From Pyrus communis (Eukaryota > Streptophyta > Magnoliopsida > Rosales > Rosaceae): a stretch of DNA of 64,000 bases. This document shows, piece by piece, positions 14,797 to 25,715 of the stretch. Made by a program: the position numbers and the translations under genes. The notes under the pieces were generated by a model that had not been told where the DNA came from, ran no database searches, and was given only the letters and a program-made list of their open reading frames with translations. The stretch lies in contig NC_084816.1 of assembly GCF_963583255.1 (NCBI RefSeq), forward strand, positions 15,363,100 to 15,427,099. The letters run 5' to 3'. Within the stretch, counting starts at the first letter, position 1. Each line of letters begins with the position of its first letter.

Positions 14797-15112
14797 CCTT
14801 TTCCTTTGGAGGACGGAATTTAGTTTGGGAGCGGGATTGAAGTTGCTGGTCAAGATTTTTAAGAGCTTCTCTGGCCTTATCCGGGTCTACCTCAAACCGC
14901 TGCGACTCGTTCTCCACTGCACAAACAATACAGGAAGAGGAGGAAGAAGAAGAATTATGGTGATATGGGTTTGTGTTCTTCTTCCTGAAAACGCCATAGC
15001 CAGGCTCTAGCAATTCAGAAATGCATGTTTTAAGCTTATAACTTGTGGGAGAAAATGGTTGCGGTGACAATGGTGGTTTACCGTGAAGTGAAGGAGAATA
15101 CAGAGGAAGCAT
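13731..15112 (-). CDS. Plastid-targeted single-helix membrane protein, function unknown
   Basis: Exon 1 is 15112-14797 and exon 2 is 13942-13731. The intron of 854 bp has a GT donor (14796) and a TTGCAG acceptor, and the protein is 175 residues. I chose ATG 15112 because the N-terminus (MLPLYSPSLHGKPPLSPQPF) is Ser/Pro/Leu-rich and then Ser/Lys-rich up to a CIVCAVE motif, as in a chloroplast transit peptide. An upstream in-frame ATG (15208) would add 32 residues. The mature part has an acidic/amphipathic stretch (VDPDKAREALKNLDQQLQS, about 75-95), then one membrane helix at about 129-152 followed by IKPAIDGPG. I recall similar small plant plastid proteins with this layout but cannot name the function. 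A thylakoid or envelope location is inferred. A GA microsatellite starts a few bases inside the intron. Confidence 0.8.
14766..14793. repeat. (GA)n microsatellite at an intron donor
   Basis: About 13 GA units. On the gene strand it reads GTACTCTCTCTC, so the repeat starts at intron position 4 of the plastid protein gene. Confidence 0.9.
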
Positions 15113-15509
15113 TGATTTGAATGAGATAAATGAAAGCACAGCCACTACTCCTAAAGATGTTAACGGTACTTTTATCCATTGATCAACTTGAACCGAAAAC
15201 TGAACCAAACCGGTTCATCTTCAAATTTCGCAGGCCAGACCAGATCAAACCGAGTATAAGAAACAAAGAAAACCGGCTTCACTGGATCGGTCAAACTAGA
15301 ACCGAACTATGTGGACTGATTCCTGCGTGATACTGGGACTGAAACCAAAAGAGTCCAAATTAGGGATGAACAAAATACTCATGAGTGTGGGTAACTGTGG
15401 TTATTAACCTATTTAAATTTAATAGTTACGGTTGTAAGTAACCGTTTAAATAAATATATAATTATGGATATAACTGTTTACTTGTAAAATATAAATGGGT
15501 GAACATGGG

Positions 15510-16076
15510 TGATGTGGAGTAAAAAATAATCTAAAAAATCATGAAAGCGATATGTGAATTTTTAGGTGAAAAGGACGAGATTACCCTCAAGGCACACCAA
15601 GATTTCCACGCGCATGCAACGGATAATGACGGCTCAATCAAGGAAGAGATAAAGGTGGTCTTTAAGGAATTTATTCAAATTCCTCTCATCACTCCTCATC
15701 AATCCTTATTGATTTTATTTAAAATGTAACTCCCAAAACTTCTTATTTAAATTAGAAATAATTACCATGTTAATTGCAAGATATTATTTCACATAATATC
15801 TTGCAATTATTCTCACATCACCACCATAAAGGGCAAGCCACTCCCCTCTCCCTAAGGACCGGCCACCCTCCTATAAATACTCATCTCATCCCACTAAAAT
15901 GCTAAGTAATTTGCTACTCACAAACTTCTAAATACATTCTTTTCAGAATCCTAATTTTAGCATAAAAAATTCTTTGGCCAAAACTCCCGTTCATTGTGGG
16001 AGTTTAAAACTTTTGCCCTTAATCAAATGTGTTATTATTTTGTTAAAGATAGAGACAACGAAAATTTACATCCACA
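15510..16076 (+). mobile_element. Solo LTR nested in the hAT element
   Basis: This copy is fuller than the related LTR at 1-376. It runs from about TGATGTGGAG (15510) through a promoter-like CTATAAATAC (15872) to the CATCCACA end (16076). The exact 5' boundary is uncertain; starting at 15513 would leave GGTGA before and GGTGT after, a four-of-five match to a target duplication. No internal domain or second LTR is present, which suggests a solo LTR. Confidence 0.55.
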
Positions 16077-16681
16077 GGTGTTACACGCGAGTACAAACGG
16101 AGTAACCATTTAACCATTTGTATTATTTGTAAAATTTAAAAAAACAAAAGTTAAAAACCTTAACTGTTCAAAGTCCACGAAGCCCTTCCCATCGCCGCCC
16201 CTTTCTCATCGCCACCCCACTCTCATCGTAAGCAGAAATATTTTATTTGTCGTAGACGGCGGAGCAGGTGTTTCTGGTGCTGGCACAGTCCACCGTAAAA
16301 ACTAATTAACAAAGCAGGTGCTTTCGTTTCAAAATGTGAAAACTTGCCTTGAATTTGTATCTATTTCGTACCGAAATGTGAAAACATTCCACTTTGGTAC
16401 GATTTATATGTATTGGGTGAAATGGAAAATCGAAGCTGTTAGGACTGTAATAATTCTTTGCTTCAAAAGGCTCCGATTTGATTTAGACTTTTCAGTATGA
16501 AACTGATTAGAACTTGAATTTTTTTTTTGCTAATTTGATAGTATAGTTATAAATGTGGACCTTTTTTTTTTTTTTTTTTTTTATTTATTTATATATTATT
16601 ATTGGGATTTGCATATTAGCCCGCCTTTTTATTTACTTTCATTGATAATAGTTAAAAATATGGATCAGAGACTATTATTTA

Positions 16682-17474
16682 AAGGGGAATTTTATTTAAA
16701 CTTGTGTAATCCTTTTTACACCCAACTTACTTTTTGCACCTATTTGATTTTGTAATTAAACTATCAATATCTCTTTAAACCCAAATTTACTACCTAAAAT
16801 ACCCTTACAAGCCTAATTCAATATTCAAATTTATCTTTACACCCATTAGCGTCTTCAAGCATTGATCTGAGCTAGCCGCTAATTAAATCGTATTGGGCTC
16901 GTGTTGTATGCATGCACGGGTGAATGTAAATCGTATTGGAGGGCATGTGAACACAGGACATCAGCAACCATACCTGTACCAACAGCAGCAGTAGAAATCG
17001 TATTGGAGGGTGTTTTGGTGTAGACAGACACCGGGAGAGTGTCTGCAACAATTTGTTGTTGCAGCAAGTTTAACAAAGGGTACTATGCGGGATTGATGGA
17101 AAAATATTGAAACCCAAATACTCATCTTCTAAACTCTAAAAAAAAGTTAAATCAAACGAATAAAATATGCATAAATCGAGTCATACCTTAATTGAATGAT
17201 TTAAAACTTCAAAATCACCATCTATCAATAAAAAAAATGTTTGTTTTACTCTATAAGAGCTATTAGGGTTTTAGCTGGAATGAATGTAGGATAAACAAAG
17301 AATGATGCTAAGGTTTAATCATAGTGTGTGGGTTTATTGATAAATTTGAGTTTTATTATTAATTTTATTTGGTGCTTAATAGTAATTATGTAATATAGTA
17401 AAATAGACAATTAACATTTAAATTTTAAGTTGGGTGTAGAAAGAGGTTACATGGGTTTAAATAAAATTTCCCTT
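16682..17474. mobile_element. TIR element (793 bp) nested in the hAT element
   Basis: The left end AAGGGGAATTTTATTTAAAC and the right end (reverse complement AAGGGAAATTTTATTTAAAC) form terminal inverted repeats that extend about 48 bp, to the ACACCCAACTTA segment. ATTTA flanks both ends (16677-16681 and 17475-17479) as a possible 5 bp target duplication. The middle contains AATCGTATTGG three times (about 16886, 16928 and 16995). No transposase is encoded, so it is a large MITE-like element. Confidence 0.75.
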
Positions 17475-17978
17475 ATTTAAATTTTGAAAATAGTATGAGG
17501 ACTTAGAATATTGGAATAGAGAAATGCATGTTAAATGTAAATATAATGACGTTCAATTATCAGAAAAAGAAAAATATGACAATTTTTTTTTTAATTTTCA
17601 ACATGTTAAAAGAAAAAAAAAGTAATTCTAGAGAGACTAAATTTGTAGATAAAATTTGTAAACTAATAGATGTGTCACCAAATATGAATGAACATGTTTA
17701 TCAACATTTAAGTAATAAACCAATAATTAACTTCAATGTCCTTTAGTTTTCAAAATTTTGTCTATAAATTTAATTAGTCTCCCTAATGCAACTACAGTTA
17801 TATGGGTACACGGTTATAGGTAGGGTTAACCATTTATGGATAGGGTAACCATTGCAAACGGTTATGAGTATGGATATACCTATTTGTGTAATTACCCAAC
17901 GTGTAAACAATTATGCAACTAAGAGCTTAAATGGTTACCCGCCCTCCATAATCTTGCCCATCGATCCCTAGTCCAAAC

Positions 17979-19271
17979 GTGACCATGCCAAGTAATAAAA
18001 TGAAAAATCTAGTGCACCAAAATCGATCAAACTTGAACCGAAATGGAACTTAACCGTGTAGACCGATTCTTCAATTTTTGAACCAAAATTTTGATATGGT
18101 CAAGCCTAGCCAAGTTAAAAAAATTGAGTTCGAGTGGCTTTGGTACCGGGCAGAGGGGAAGTTCTAAATACCTTTCCATACTTTGTGTTTGGAGTGCTTC
18201 ACTTTATTTTCTACGCAGTATTGGGCCTTGGCAGTATTTATCATGCACTTCAGGGACCCGTGAATCAAGATAATTGTTCGTTTCGGTATAAATAGTCAGT
18301 ATTTGTTCTTTCAAGACTAAGATTAGTTGATGAAACAAGAAGAATATATCCGGGATAACAAGAGAAAGGTTTCCCATTTATTAGCCAAAAAGATATGTGA
18401 CCATAAAACAGAGATTAAGAAGAACAAAATTGACTGGGCGGTGCGAAATCTTGTTGCATTAACCAATGAGGCCCTAGTTCTCAACAACACCCACCCCACC
18501 CCATGGTAGCCTCTCTCTATGGTACCGAAATCAAGAGAACCAACCAACCAAGGGTTGGAGACTAAATCTAACTATGGTGATAGTTTAGGGATAGGAATCT
18601 AAATAAGAGTGAGAGTTTAGGAATCTAATCTACACTATGGTGAAAGTTCATCGGCCTACATTTTACTCTAAAGTGTAAATTTTAGAATTTGTTTTTATAG
18701 AATCTAGTTATATACGTGTTATGTAAGCAAGTTGACAGAAAGTTTAACAGAAATTAATGGAAGGGACCAATGCTCTATATTTTGTAAAATTTAAGGACCA
18801 TAATTAATGGATTTTTATTTCAATAACCAATTCTAAGTTCTAACTGGGTTGAAAGTTCAATGATCAATTCATTTTCATGAAATGAGGTCCAATGTTTGAT
18901 TCATGCCGCTAGATGCACATTGTTCAAATACCATAAACTTACACTTAGACACCCGTTTGCATCGAACAAAGAATTTGCGAGGGCATCGACAACAAAGATT
19001 TCTTTCATACATTGTACTATTGTATGCGAGATCATCAATACTATTCATGTATCTGGGTTTAATGTCTATATCTTGCAAAAGAAAATGAACACAAAAAATG
19101 GATTTGAATAACAGGAAGGAAGCAAGAGTCTTTAGGGTAAATTACCAATATATTTTTTCATTCATTACGAGTTGCAACTCGACGAAGTAATACTAACATC
19201 ATCATGAGAAAACCAGCAAAAAAGTAAAAGGAAAAGAAAATTCTGCAAGTAATTTCACAGCATTTTTTAGA
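17979..19271. other. Intergenic DNA
   Basis: No gene was recognised. The end nearest 19271 is the presumed 3' UTR of the GDU-like gene. Segment 18020-18110 (GATCAAACTTGAACCGAAAT) resembles 15180-15300, on the other side of the hAT element. Confidence 0.4.
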
Positions 19272-19547
19272 TTAGTGAGAGGAATTAGGGAGGGGTTTTG
19301 CCAAGCATGTTGGTGTTTCCTCTCCAGGCATTACGACAACAACACTTGGCTCTGCAGAGTCTGCTCCTACTCTTTCTCTTGCATCACTACTGCTGCTTGA
19401 GATGGACACAAATTTCTGACAGGCACAGGTTAAAACCAGCAGCACTAACCCAACAAGTGCCGCGACTAGGGCAGCACCGAGGCACGCCATCGCCTGTCCG
19501 AAGCGACCGCTCTCCGTGGTGGCGGGGTAAAATGTTGCAGGGAACAT
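19272..19547 (-). CDS. GDU: GLUTAMINE DUMPER-like membrane protein
   Basis: An intronless ORF of 91 residues. It has a short N-terminus, one strong membrane helix at about 20-42, a Ser-rich spacer, and a C-terminal motif VVVVMPGEETPTCLAKP (69-85). This layout is that of plant GLUTAMINE DUMPER (GDU) proteins, small one-helix proteins whose overexpression increases amino-acid export and whose conserved C-terminal signature is VIMAG followed by (E/D)xPTFLAxP. Here the VIMAG block reads VVMPG, with proline for alanine, and F is replaced by C. GDU genes are usually intronless, which fits. The family is assigned on motif and layout. A degenerate copy of its upstream region may lie at 21190-21330. 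Confidence 0.75.
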   Translation of the reverse strand: MFPATFYPATTESGRFGQAMACLGAALVAALVGLVLLVLTCACQKFVSISSSSSDARERVGADSAEPSVVVVMPGEETPTCLAKPLPNSSH

Positions 19548-21530
19548 TGCTCTGTCACACTCTCTAGCTAGCTTATTCGATCGGATGAGAACAAATAATT
19601 AAGTTTGATTATTGATCTATAAAGTTATAAACATGGACTCGTTTTGTACAAAGGGTGTTGCATTTTTAGTGCTATTGCTAGTTAGGTTTCTAATTTCGTA
19701 TATTAGCTAAATGATAATGCGAGGGAGGCTAAATTTTTAATCTAAATTTGTAAATCAAATAATGTGTCATCAATAAAAAATAAGCACGTAATTCAATCAT
19801 CACCATTCATATTATTTGGTTTAGAAATTTGGTCTCCCTAACATTACTCTTAGCCAAAAGTGTTTGAGCTTTCATCAATTAGGTAGGAGTATATGGTGCC
19901 CACCATGTGTTAGGTGATAGTTTGCATATTTGGAAGATTTTACTGAAGCACGGAAATTGATAAAAATAGCTAAAATTAACTCGTCATCAATTATGTAGGA
20001 AAATATCCAAATTATATTCATTGGGATTTTATCGTCTTTAAATAGGTTTCTTTTAGTTTATAAAATTATAGAGTACAGATAACCACATAAAGAAAATGGT
20101 AAGGTATCAGTCTGGATTTTTCACGAATGAAGTTCAGTCCTTGCTAACCTCTTTCACCAGCAACTGAACACGTTGATGGGAAGAGTTGACACTTATTTCA
20201 GAGGTATCTCTACATTTGCTGATGGACGGGTAGGACAGAAAGGCAAAGAGATACGTGCTTAGGAGGGGGTCGGGTTTGGGACCTTAGGGCATCTTCTACG
20301 TCTAGCTCTCAGACTCCAAGAGGGACGTCTTTCAGACTGCAACATTTGGAGATGGAGTTATTAGCCTTACTAACGAGAAAAAGAATCTTGGAAAGAAGCA
20401 TCGCACCAACGAGAGGAGGAGTTTCGGTGTTACATTGCTGGCAAGGCAGTTTCGGTGTTACATTGCTGGCAAGGCCCATGCAATGGCAGCCTTTGGCACT
20501 CGCCTTCCTGATCCTCCAAGCCACCTTCAGTCGTCGTCCCACCAACAACCCTAGGAGTAGTTAGTTTAGGATTATTTGCATACATTTGTACAAATATTTT
20601 AGTTTTAATAATTAAATATATGTTTTAAATATTACGATTTCTTTTGGAATGAATATAATTAAATTTATTTAAATTAAATGTAATAAATTACGAATTTAAA
20701 AAGAATAAAAACTTGTGGCCGACAAAAGCAGGTATTTTGTGTTGTTTTATTTTAATTTTTTAAACTAATTGCCCAACGAATATTTTTAAATATTTTATGT
20801 CCAGAAACCCAATGAAATAATGGTGTCAAGAAAGTTTGTTTCATTGGGTCAAGTTAGTCAATGCACTTTACTCGACGAAATATTTCCGTCGAATAGACCA
20901 TATTTGCATGACGAATGCTAGAATTTTATCAGACAAATATTTGAATGATGGCGTTTATCTGAGTAAAATTGCCCAAAGAATTTCTTCGAGCAAAAAGTTA
21001 AAGCAACGAAACCTTATTTGGCCCGTCTATTTGCGTCACTACTGCTTATTCTTTCTTGAGTTGAATTATGTTTTGTGAAAGTAGCGAGTCGAGCAATGCT
21101 ACCAAAACCTGTCCAAACATGAGGCGTACAGAAGGCACTAGGATTCGGAATTTGAACCTCTCCGGCCGAACTCAGCGCTCTCCGTGTCACCACCACTAAC
21201 CGTGGAACCGTGGTGGCGGAATTTGGACATTGTCCGGCTAGCTAAACTAGTGTGTTTAGCTAGTTTATTTGATCTCATGAGAAGATATAAAATTTGACTG
21301 ACCTAAAACATTAGGTATATGGACTTGGTTTCAAACAGAGTAATCGAGTTATTAATGCAGTAAAAATTTGTAACTTGAGCGTAACATCCAGTCATTAAAA
21401 AAAAAAAAAAAAAGGTCTTTAGTATGCACATGAGCGTGTGCATATAGGCTGTACAAATTAAAACAACTCCCTCTTGGATTTGGTTTTTGCACCGAAAAAT
21501 GCCTAAAGAAAAGAAATATAAAGAAACAAG
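19548..21530. other. Intergenic DNA with small repeats and a transposon-like trace
   Basis: No convincing gene. A 28 bp tandem duplication is at 20421-20476. Segment 20860-21010 has repeated CGACGAAATATTT-like motifs seen in subterminal parts of plant DNA transposons. Segment 21190-21330 resembles the upstream side of the GDU-like gene. Confidence 0.4.
20421..20476. repeat. 28 bp tandem duplication
   Basis: GTTTCGGTGTTACATTGCTG followed by GCAAGGC(A/C) occurs twice in direct succession, starting at 20421 and 20449. Confidence 0.95.
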
Positions 21531-21539
21531 AACGTAAAC

Positions 21540-22720
21540 GGAGGCAGGGCGGCTGCAGTCTTTGACGAAGAACAAAAAGGAGGAACTGCTTTAGCATCAC
21601 GATAGTCTGGCTACAAAGCGTTGTTGACACATTGGGCATCTCCTCCCAAAAACATAACCCTTCCCGCTCAAAGCATTGTTGACGCGTTTACGCATTCACG
21701 CATAACAAAAGTGAATCAGCTGAAAGGAAAACATATTGTTAAGCCGTAAGGAGACAGCAGCAAAACAATTACATGGGTTCAAGAAAACAAATAGACACGT
21801 GAACTATGACAACTCACATATGAATTTCGGAAGAACCAACTGTCAAAAGCACGCCGTCTTAAGTCATAAGAGTACATGTGGGTTGGCATCCCAAAACCAG
21901 AACGATCATAACTCCATTTACCAATCGGCTTGTTCCTATCTCTTATCCTGTAAATCATATATAATAAAGCATATGCCACAATGAACTGGAAAGTAAATTA
22001 CCAATAACATCTCGGCTGAATCAGCGCGCTCCCAAAACATCCATGTGTTGTGCCTTGGCCCGTTCGTTAGTGCGGAACCGAGATTCAGATTACAACCTCA
22101 CCAAAATCACACACAGTTGAACAAAATAAAATACAAGAAATAAAGACACCGAGAAATTTACGAGGTTCGGCAAAAACCTGCCTACGTCCTCGGAGAGATA
22201 TTGCTCTTCACTATGAGAATAACAGTATAAGTATACATGAGTTAAATCGACATAACCCAATCCCATATCCCTTGTACACCCACTCACAGAATTTTCCCAA
22301 GAGCCTCACTCTACCCCAAGAGTTCTTTCACAAGAGATCTTTCACTCTAGCTCTCTTGATTTCTCTCACCCATGCCCATGGTAGAGCCAAATGCTCACAC
22401 CATGTCTTTTGGATGCTTTCCTTCACTTCATCCGTATCCTTGTTTTGCCAAATGCTCTCTTTTTATGCTTTTCTTAATCCAAGCCTTCTCCCACAAAACA
22501 TGGCTTTGAAAAAGCCACAAAACATGGCTTTAAAAAAGCCACAAAACATGGAGCAATTTAAGCCACAAAACAAGCCACAAAACAAGGAAACATTTGGCCA
22601 TTATCCAACACCATGTATTTTACAAATTCATATTTAATGACAAGCTAGTTAACTCTAAATGTATCGAGATGGCAGCACTGCAATAGCGAAAGTATCACAT
22701 CAAGTGACTTGCAACTTTCC
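21540..22720 (-). pseudogene. Copy A relic of the unrecognised small two-exon gene
   Basis: This is homologous to the intact two-exon genes at 29986-30597 and 33531-34085. The terminal exon still reads GGDAQCVNNAL, then a stop, then PDYRDAKAV and CSSSKTAAALPP. The upstream exon retains FQFIVAYALLYMIYRIRD and ends FFRNSY before a GTGAGT donor. It is split by the solo LTR at 22046-22610. With the internal stop and the insertion, it is a pseudogene. Confidence 0.6.
22046..22610 (-). mobile_element. Solo LTR with perfect 5 bp target duplication
   Basis: The element runs TGTTGTGCC to ATCCAACA and is flanked by CCATG on both sides (22041-22045 and 22611-22615). Read on the minus strand it begins TGTTGGATAATGGCC, a typical copia-like LTR start, so I assign the minus strand. 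The paralogous copies B and C lack it and read straight through CATCCATGTATTATAC (C: CATCCATATATTATAC), which proves insertion. Near its right end, GCCACAAAACATGGCTTT-type units are repeated several times. Confidence 0.85.
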
Positions 22721-23202
22721 CCGTTACTAAATCATAAACATTGAACTTATCAGGCGCTGAGTAAGTTCATATGAAGGAACTTATGGGCAACATCTATCCT
22801 TTAATTCTTCAATCAGTTAAACTTCACCAAGTGTTTTGTGTATTACTATAGAAACGATGGGCAATTCAATTAACGAAATGCAAAGGCTCTGTAAAGTTCT
22901 ACAGTTCAGCGAACAGACAAACGCAATCACATGCAATAATGATAAGTTGAACTCACATTTAAACAAAGAAAATCTGTTACCACTTAATTTTTATGCAAAA
23001 CAAACCCATAGCATAAGTAACAAAACATAATCGAACAAACTTTTAGTTGCAGTATCTGTAGAGATTGGCGGTTAAACATAAGATATAAGTTTGACAAATG
23101 CAATATATTAATCGCATTTACCTACAAAAACATCAGCTTCCATAAATAAAATAGTGAATATAAAAACAATAGAAGAGAAGTGTATCTTTAAGTGTAATTT
23201 AT
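22721..23202. other. Spacer of duplicated unit A
   Basis: AT-rich sequence similar to the corresponding spacers of copies B (31260-31600) and C (34300-34570). It probably includes the 3' flank of the F-box pseudogene. No gene was seen. Confidence 0.45.
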
Positions 23203-24045
23203 TTACCTTTCCACTTCTCATTTTGCAACATCATAAAGTGAAACAAAGGATGGACTGTAAGCAACTGCATGCAAAAATTCCTGGGTGTGATCAGTAACTG
23301 TAGTTCAGCTGAAAGTTTTTGCTTCTTGATTGAAACAACCAACAAGCCGGCTGCCACTGCCGTTGTTTTGTTCTTCCACGTATGCTATTAGGATTTCTCC
23401 ATTACTCAAAAACATAATTGGCATGTACCCGAAACATCTTGGGGACAAGTTATCAATGACAAGAATTTTAGTCCAATTCCTTCATAACCCACAACTCTAA
23501 TTTGGTAGACGGTTTATCATGCACACATAGAAGGAGACAACCTTCTAACTTTCCCAATTGTAAATACTTTGAATACCACTTCTGCATTTCTTCCAACAGC
23601 CCAGGTGAGAGTGTAGGCACGGGTAGCAATCGAAATTGTTCTCTTTCAAAATTGAAAGAATATATAGAAAACTCTGACAAGTCATATGGGGCCCAACGTT
23701 GAGCTCCGTGCAGAAAACCTTCAAACGGTAACTGAATTGCTTCATCTCTATATCTCTTAAGTATAGTTTGCGGCACACTTCCAATGCTTCTCCAAACTCC
23801 TGTGCCAAGGGTGTATATCTCAGCCTCATTCTCGCTATCCAATCATTATCAAGGTGCCATTCCTTCATCAAGATCCCAATGGGTGATCTCAAAAGATGGA
23901 GACGAGCAAATTGGGGGTCAGAAATTATAGAAAGCCACTCTTTGCAAACGCATTTGCAGTTCAAGACGGTCTTGACGCAGACTATCCTTGAGAGAATGTC
24001 CACCACCAAACCCTGCGGAAGATGTTGAAATTTGCTGCTCATCAC
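23203..24045 (-). pseudogene. F-box/FBA gene copy A, broken by deletions
   Basis: This is the minus-strand relative of the intact gene at 34572-35822. The F-box is preserved: FQHLPQGLVVDILSRIVC followed by NCKCVCKEWLSIISDPQFAR. After ILMKEW the sequence jumps over about 120 codons present in copy C and resumes out of frame at the AEIYTLGTGVWRSIGS segment. A second deletion of 17 bp after WVMKE shifts the frame again and causes a stop. The FBA half therefore cannot be translated in frame with the F-box. Confidence 0.85.
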
Positions 24046-24650
24046 TGCTCAGTTTGTATTTTGTTTCCTTGGATTCTGACTAGGTTTTCCTTGATTTCCT
24101 CTCAGCACTGCGCCTTCCAAGTTCCAGAGAGAGAAGAAATAAACAGATCAAAGATTCAAAACCGAAGGTACACAATAAGAATACCCGATGATCGGTTTCT
24201 TAGACTTTTGATTTAGGGTTTATATCTCAAATCACACTTCATCTCCTATATCCTATTCAAACTTTCAAGCAAATTCGCAACTGAAATTCCAAACAAATTT
24301 TGAATAAAAATTCTTATAACGTCTAAACTATGAAGGTTTGGCATATAATCGTTCGATAAATAAACAACAAAAAAACATAGAAAAGCAAAGGAATTTTATG
24401 CATCAGAAAGACGATAGGTAGGGATTGATCACCAGCGATTTCGAAATGGCTTCGATCTTGGGTCTGGTAGCTTTGTGCTTCTCGAGAGAGATAGAGACAG
24501 TGAGGAGAGAGAAAGGACGTACAGAAATACGCAGGTACCGTGGTGGTGAGTCGGGGAAGCAGCTGAGGTTTTGACTCAGGGAATGGAGGAGGAGGGTCTT
24601 CGGTTAGTCTTCAGCGATCCCGGCCTTGAACGACTTCTAGAACTATTTAT
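24046..24650 (-). promoter_or_regulatory. Leader and promoter-side DNA of F-box copy A
   Basis: This segment matches the regions upstream of copies C (38130-38470) and D (62878-63140): a CAACGTCTAAACT-like block (ATAACGTCTAAACT here), then ACCAGCGATTTCGA, then AGAGACAGTGAGGAGAGAG. In the paralogue a splice donor (CTG/GTGAGC) lies in the GCGATTTCG block, so this was probably a 5' UTR exon plus intron. In copy A the donor reads GGTGAT, a weaker form. Confidence 0.55.
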
Positions 24651-25096
24651 AGGCTTGCAAAAGTTTGGGTTTCATCCAATTATTAATTGAGCAAGGCCTA
24701 GAAAACGATCATCATGTCGTCGTTGTCTTGTAACTACTTCACTTGCATGTTAGGTATCTTAAGCTCGATTGTCAATAAAAATGAATTTAAATCATACTAT
24801 TATTAGATTATTGAAAAGATAAATTCATCCCTTCAACGTAAAAAATATTATTTGCTAAAAAAAAAAAATATTCACATAGCGATCCCATATACCAACACGG
24901 CACCGAGCGGAACAAAGGGAATCACAGATGCTATGGGTGCTGAATGGAATAAAGGGATAGAAGATAAGTGATCTAAGTATGTTAAATGCTAAAATGAGAG
25001 CGTAGAAATTATTTTCCAGTAATAACAGAAATTCACTGCACTAAAAATCAAGAGGCAAGAGCAAAAATCACTCTCATGCAACATAAATAAATAAGA
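24651..25096. other. Intergenic DNA
   Basis: AT-rich. No gene or clear repeat was recognised. Confidence 0.35.
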
Positions 25097-25463
25097 GGTA
25101 TTTCCCCCAAACTTTAATTGGCGATCATCCTTCTAAACTTTTATAATTGGGCAATTTTCTGCTGAACTTTAACTTTAGCCGATTACTTCGAAAATTTTAT
25201 AAATAGTCAATTTCCCCAACGATTAGATTTTAAAATTTTCATCCATCCATTTTTTCATTCTTTTTGTTCCATATAGTTGTCATGTGTTGTCTGACTAATC
25301 AAAATTGATGAAAAACTGGGTGAAATTTTTTAAAATCTAGCGTCAGAGGGAGAATTGGCTATTTATAAAAGTTCAGGAGGTAGTCGACTAAAATTGAAGT
25401 TTAAGAGAGAAATTGGCTAATTAATAAATTTTTGAGAAAAATTGACATCTCTATACGAGTTCG
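25097..25463. mobile_element. Fold-back (long inverted repeat) element
   Basis: The left arm (TTTATAAATAGTCAATTTCC near 25195-25215, preceded by CTTTAACTTTAGCCGA) is the inverted relative of the right arm (GAGAATTGGCTATTTATAAA near 25352, then CGACTAAAATTGAAGTTTAA). The arms pair over roughly 150 bp with scattered mismatches around a short loop. This is typical of fold-back/Mutator-like MITEs. Confidence 0.65.
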
Positions 25464-25715
25464 GGGACAAATCGATATAAATGCCATAAAACAAAGCAAA
25501 TCAAGCTCGGTTGAAGTAATCCTAAAAAAAAACCCTACGTGAAAGCTACTTAAGAAGACGTTCACGAAATGTTTTTATAAATCCCAATGGAGGCAGGGCA
25601 GTTCATATACTGTTTGCTTTCCTCTTCTCATTCACTTTTGTTGCAAATCTTTATTTTTGCTCATGCTAGCCTTTGGCTACAATGCGCTTTGTGGTACATG
25701 TTCATCTTTGCTAGA

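Larger units (their letters stand above)
15361..17970. mobile_element. Non-autonomous hAT-type transposon (2610 bp) with nested insertions
   Basis: The left end TAGGGATGAAC (15361) and the right end CGATCCCTA (17970) are inverted and match the TAGGG-type ends of plant hAT elements. The flanking octamers GTCCAAAT (15353-15360) and GTCCAAAC (17971-17978) are an 8 bp target duplication with one mismatch, as expected for hAT. Subterminal regions carry repeated GGTAACC/GGTTAC-like motifs (15395-15460, 17800-17930). No transposase was found. Two later insertions lie inside: an LTR and a TIR element. The element starts 249 bp upstream of the plastid protein start codon. Confidence 0.8.
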
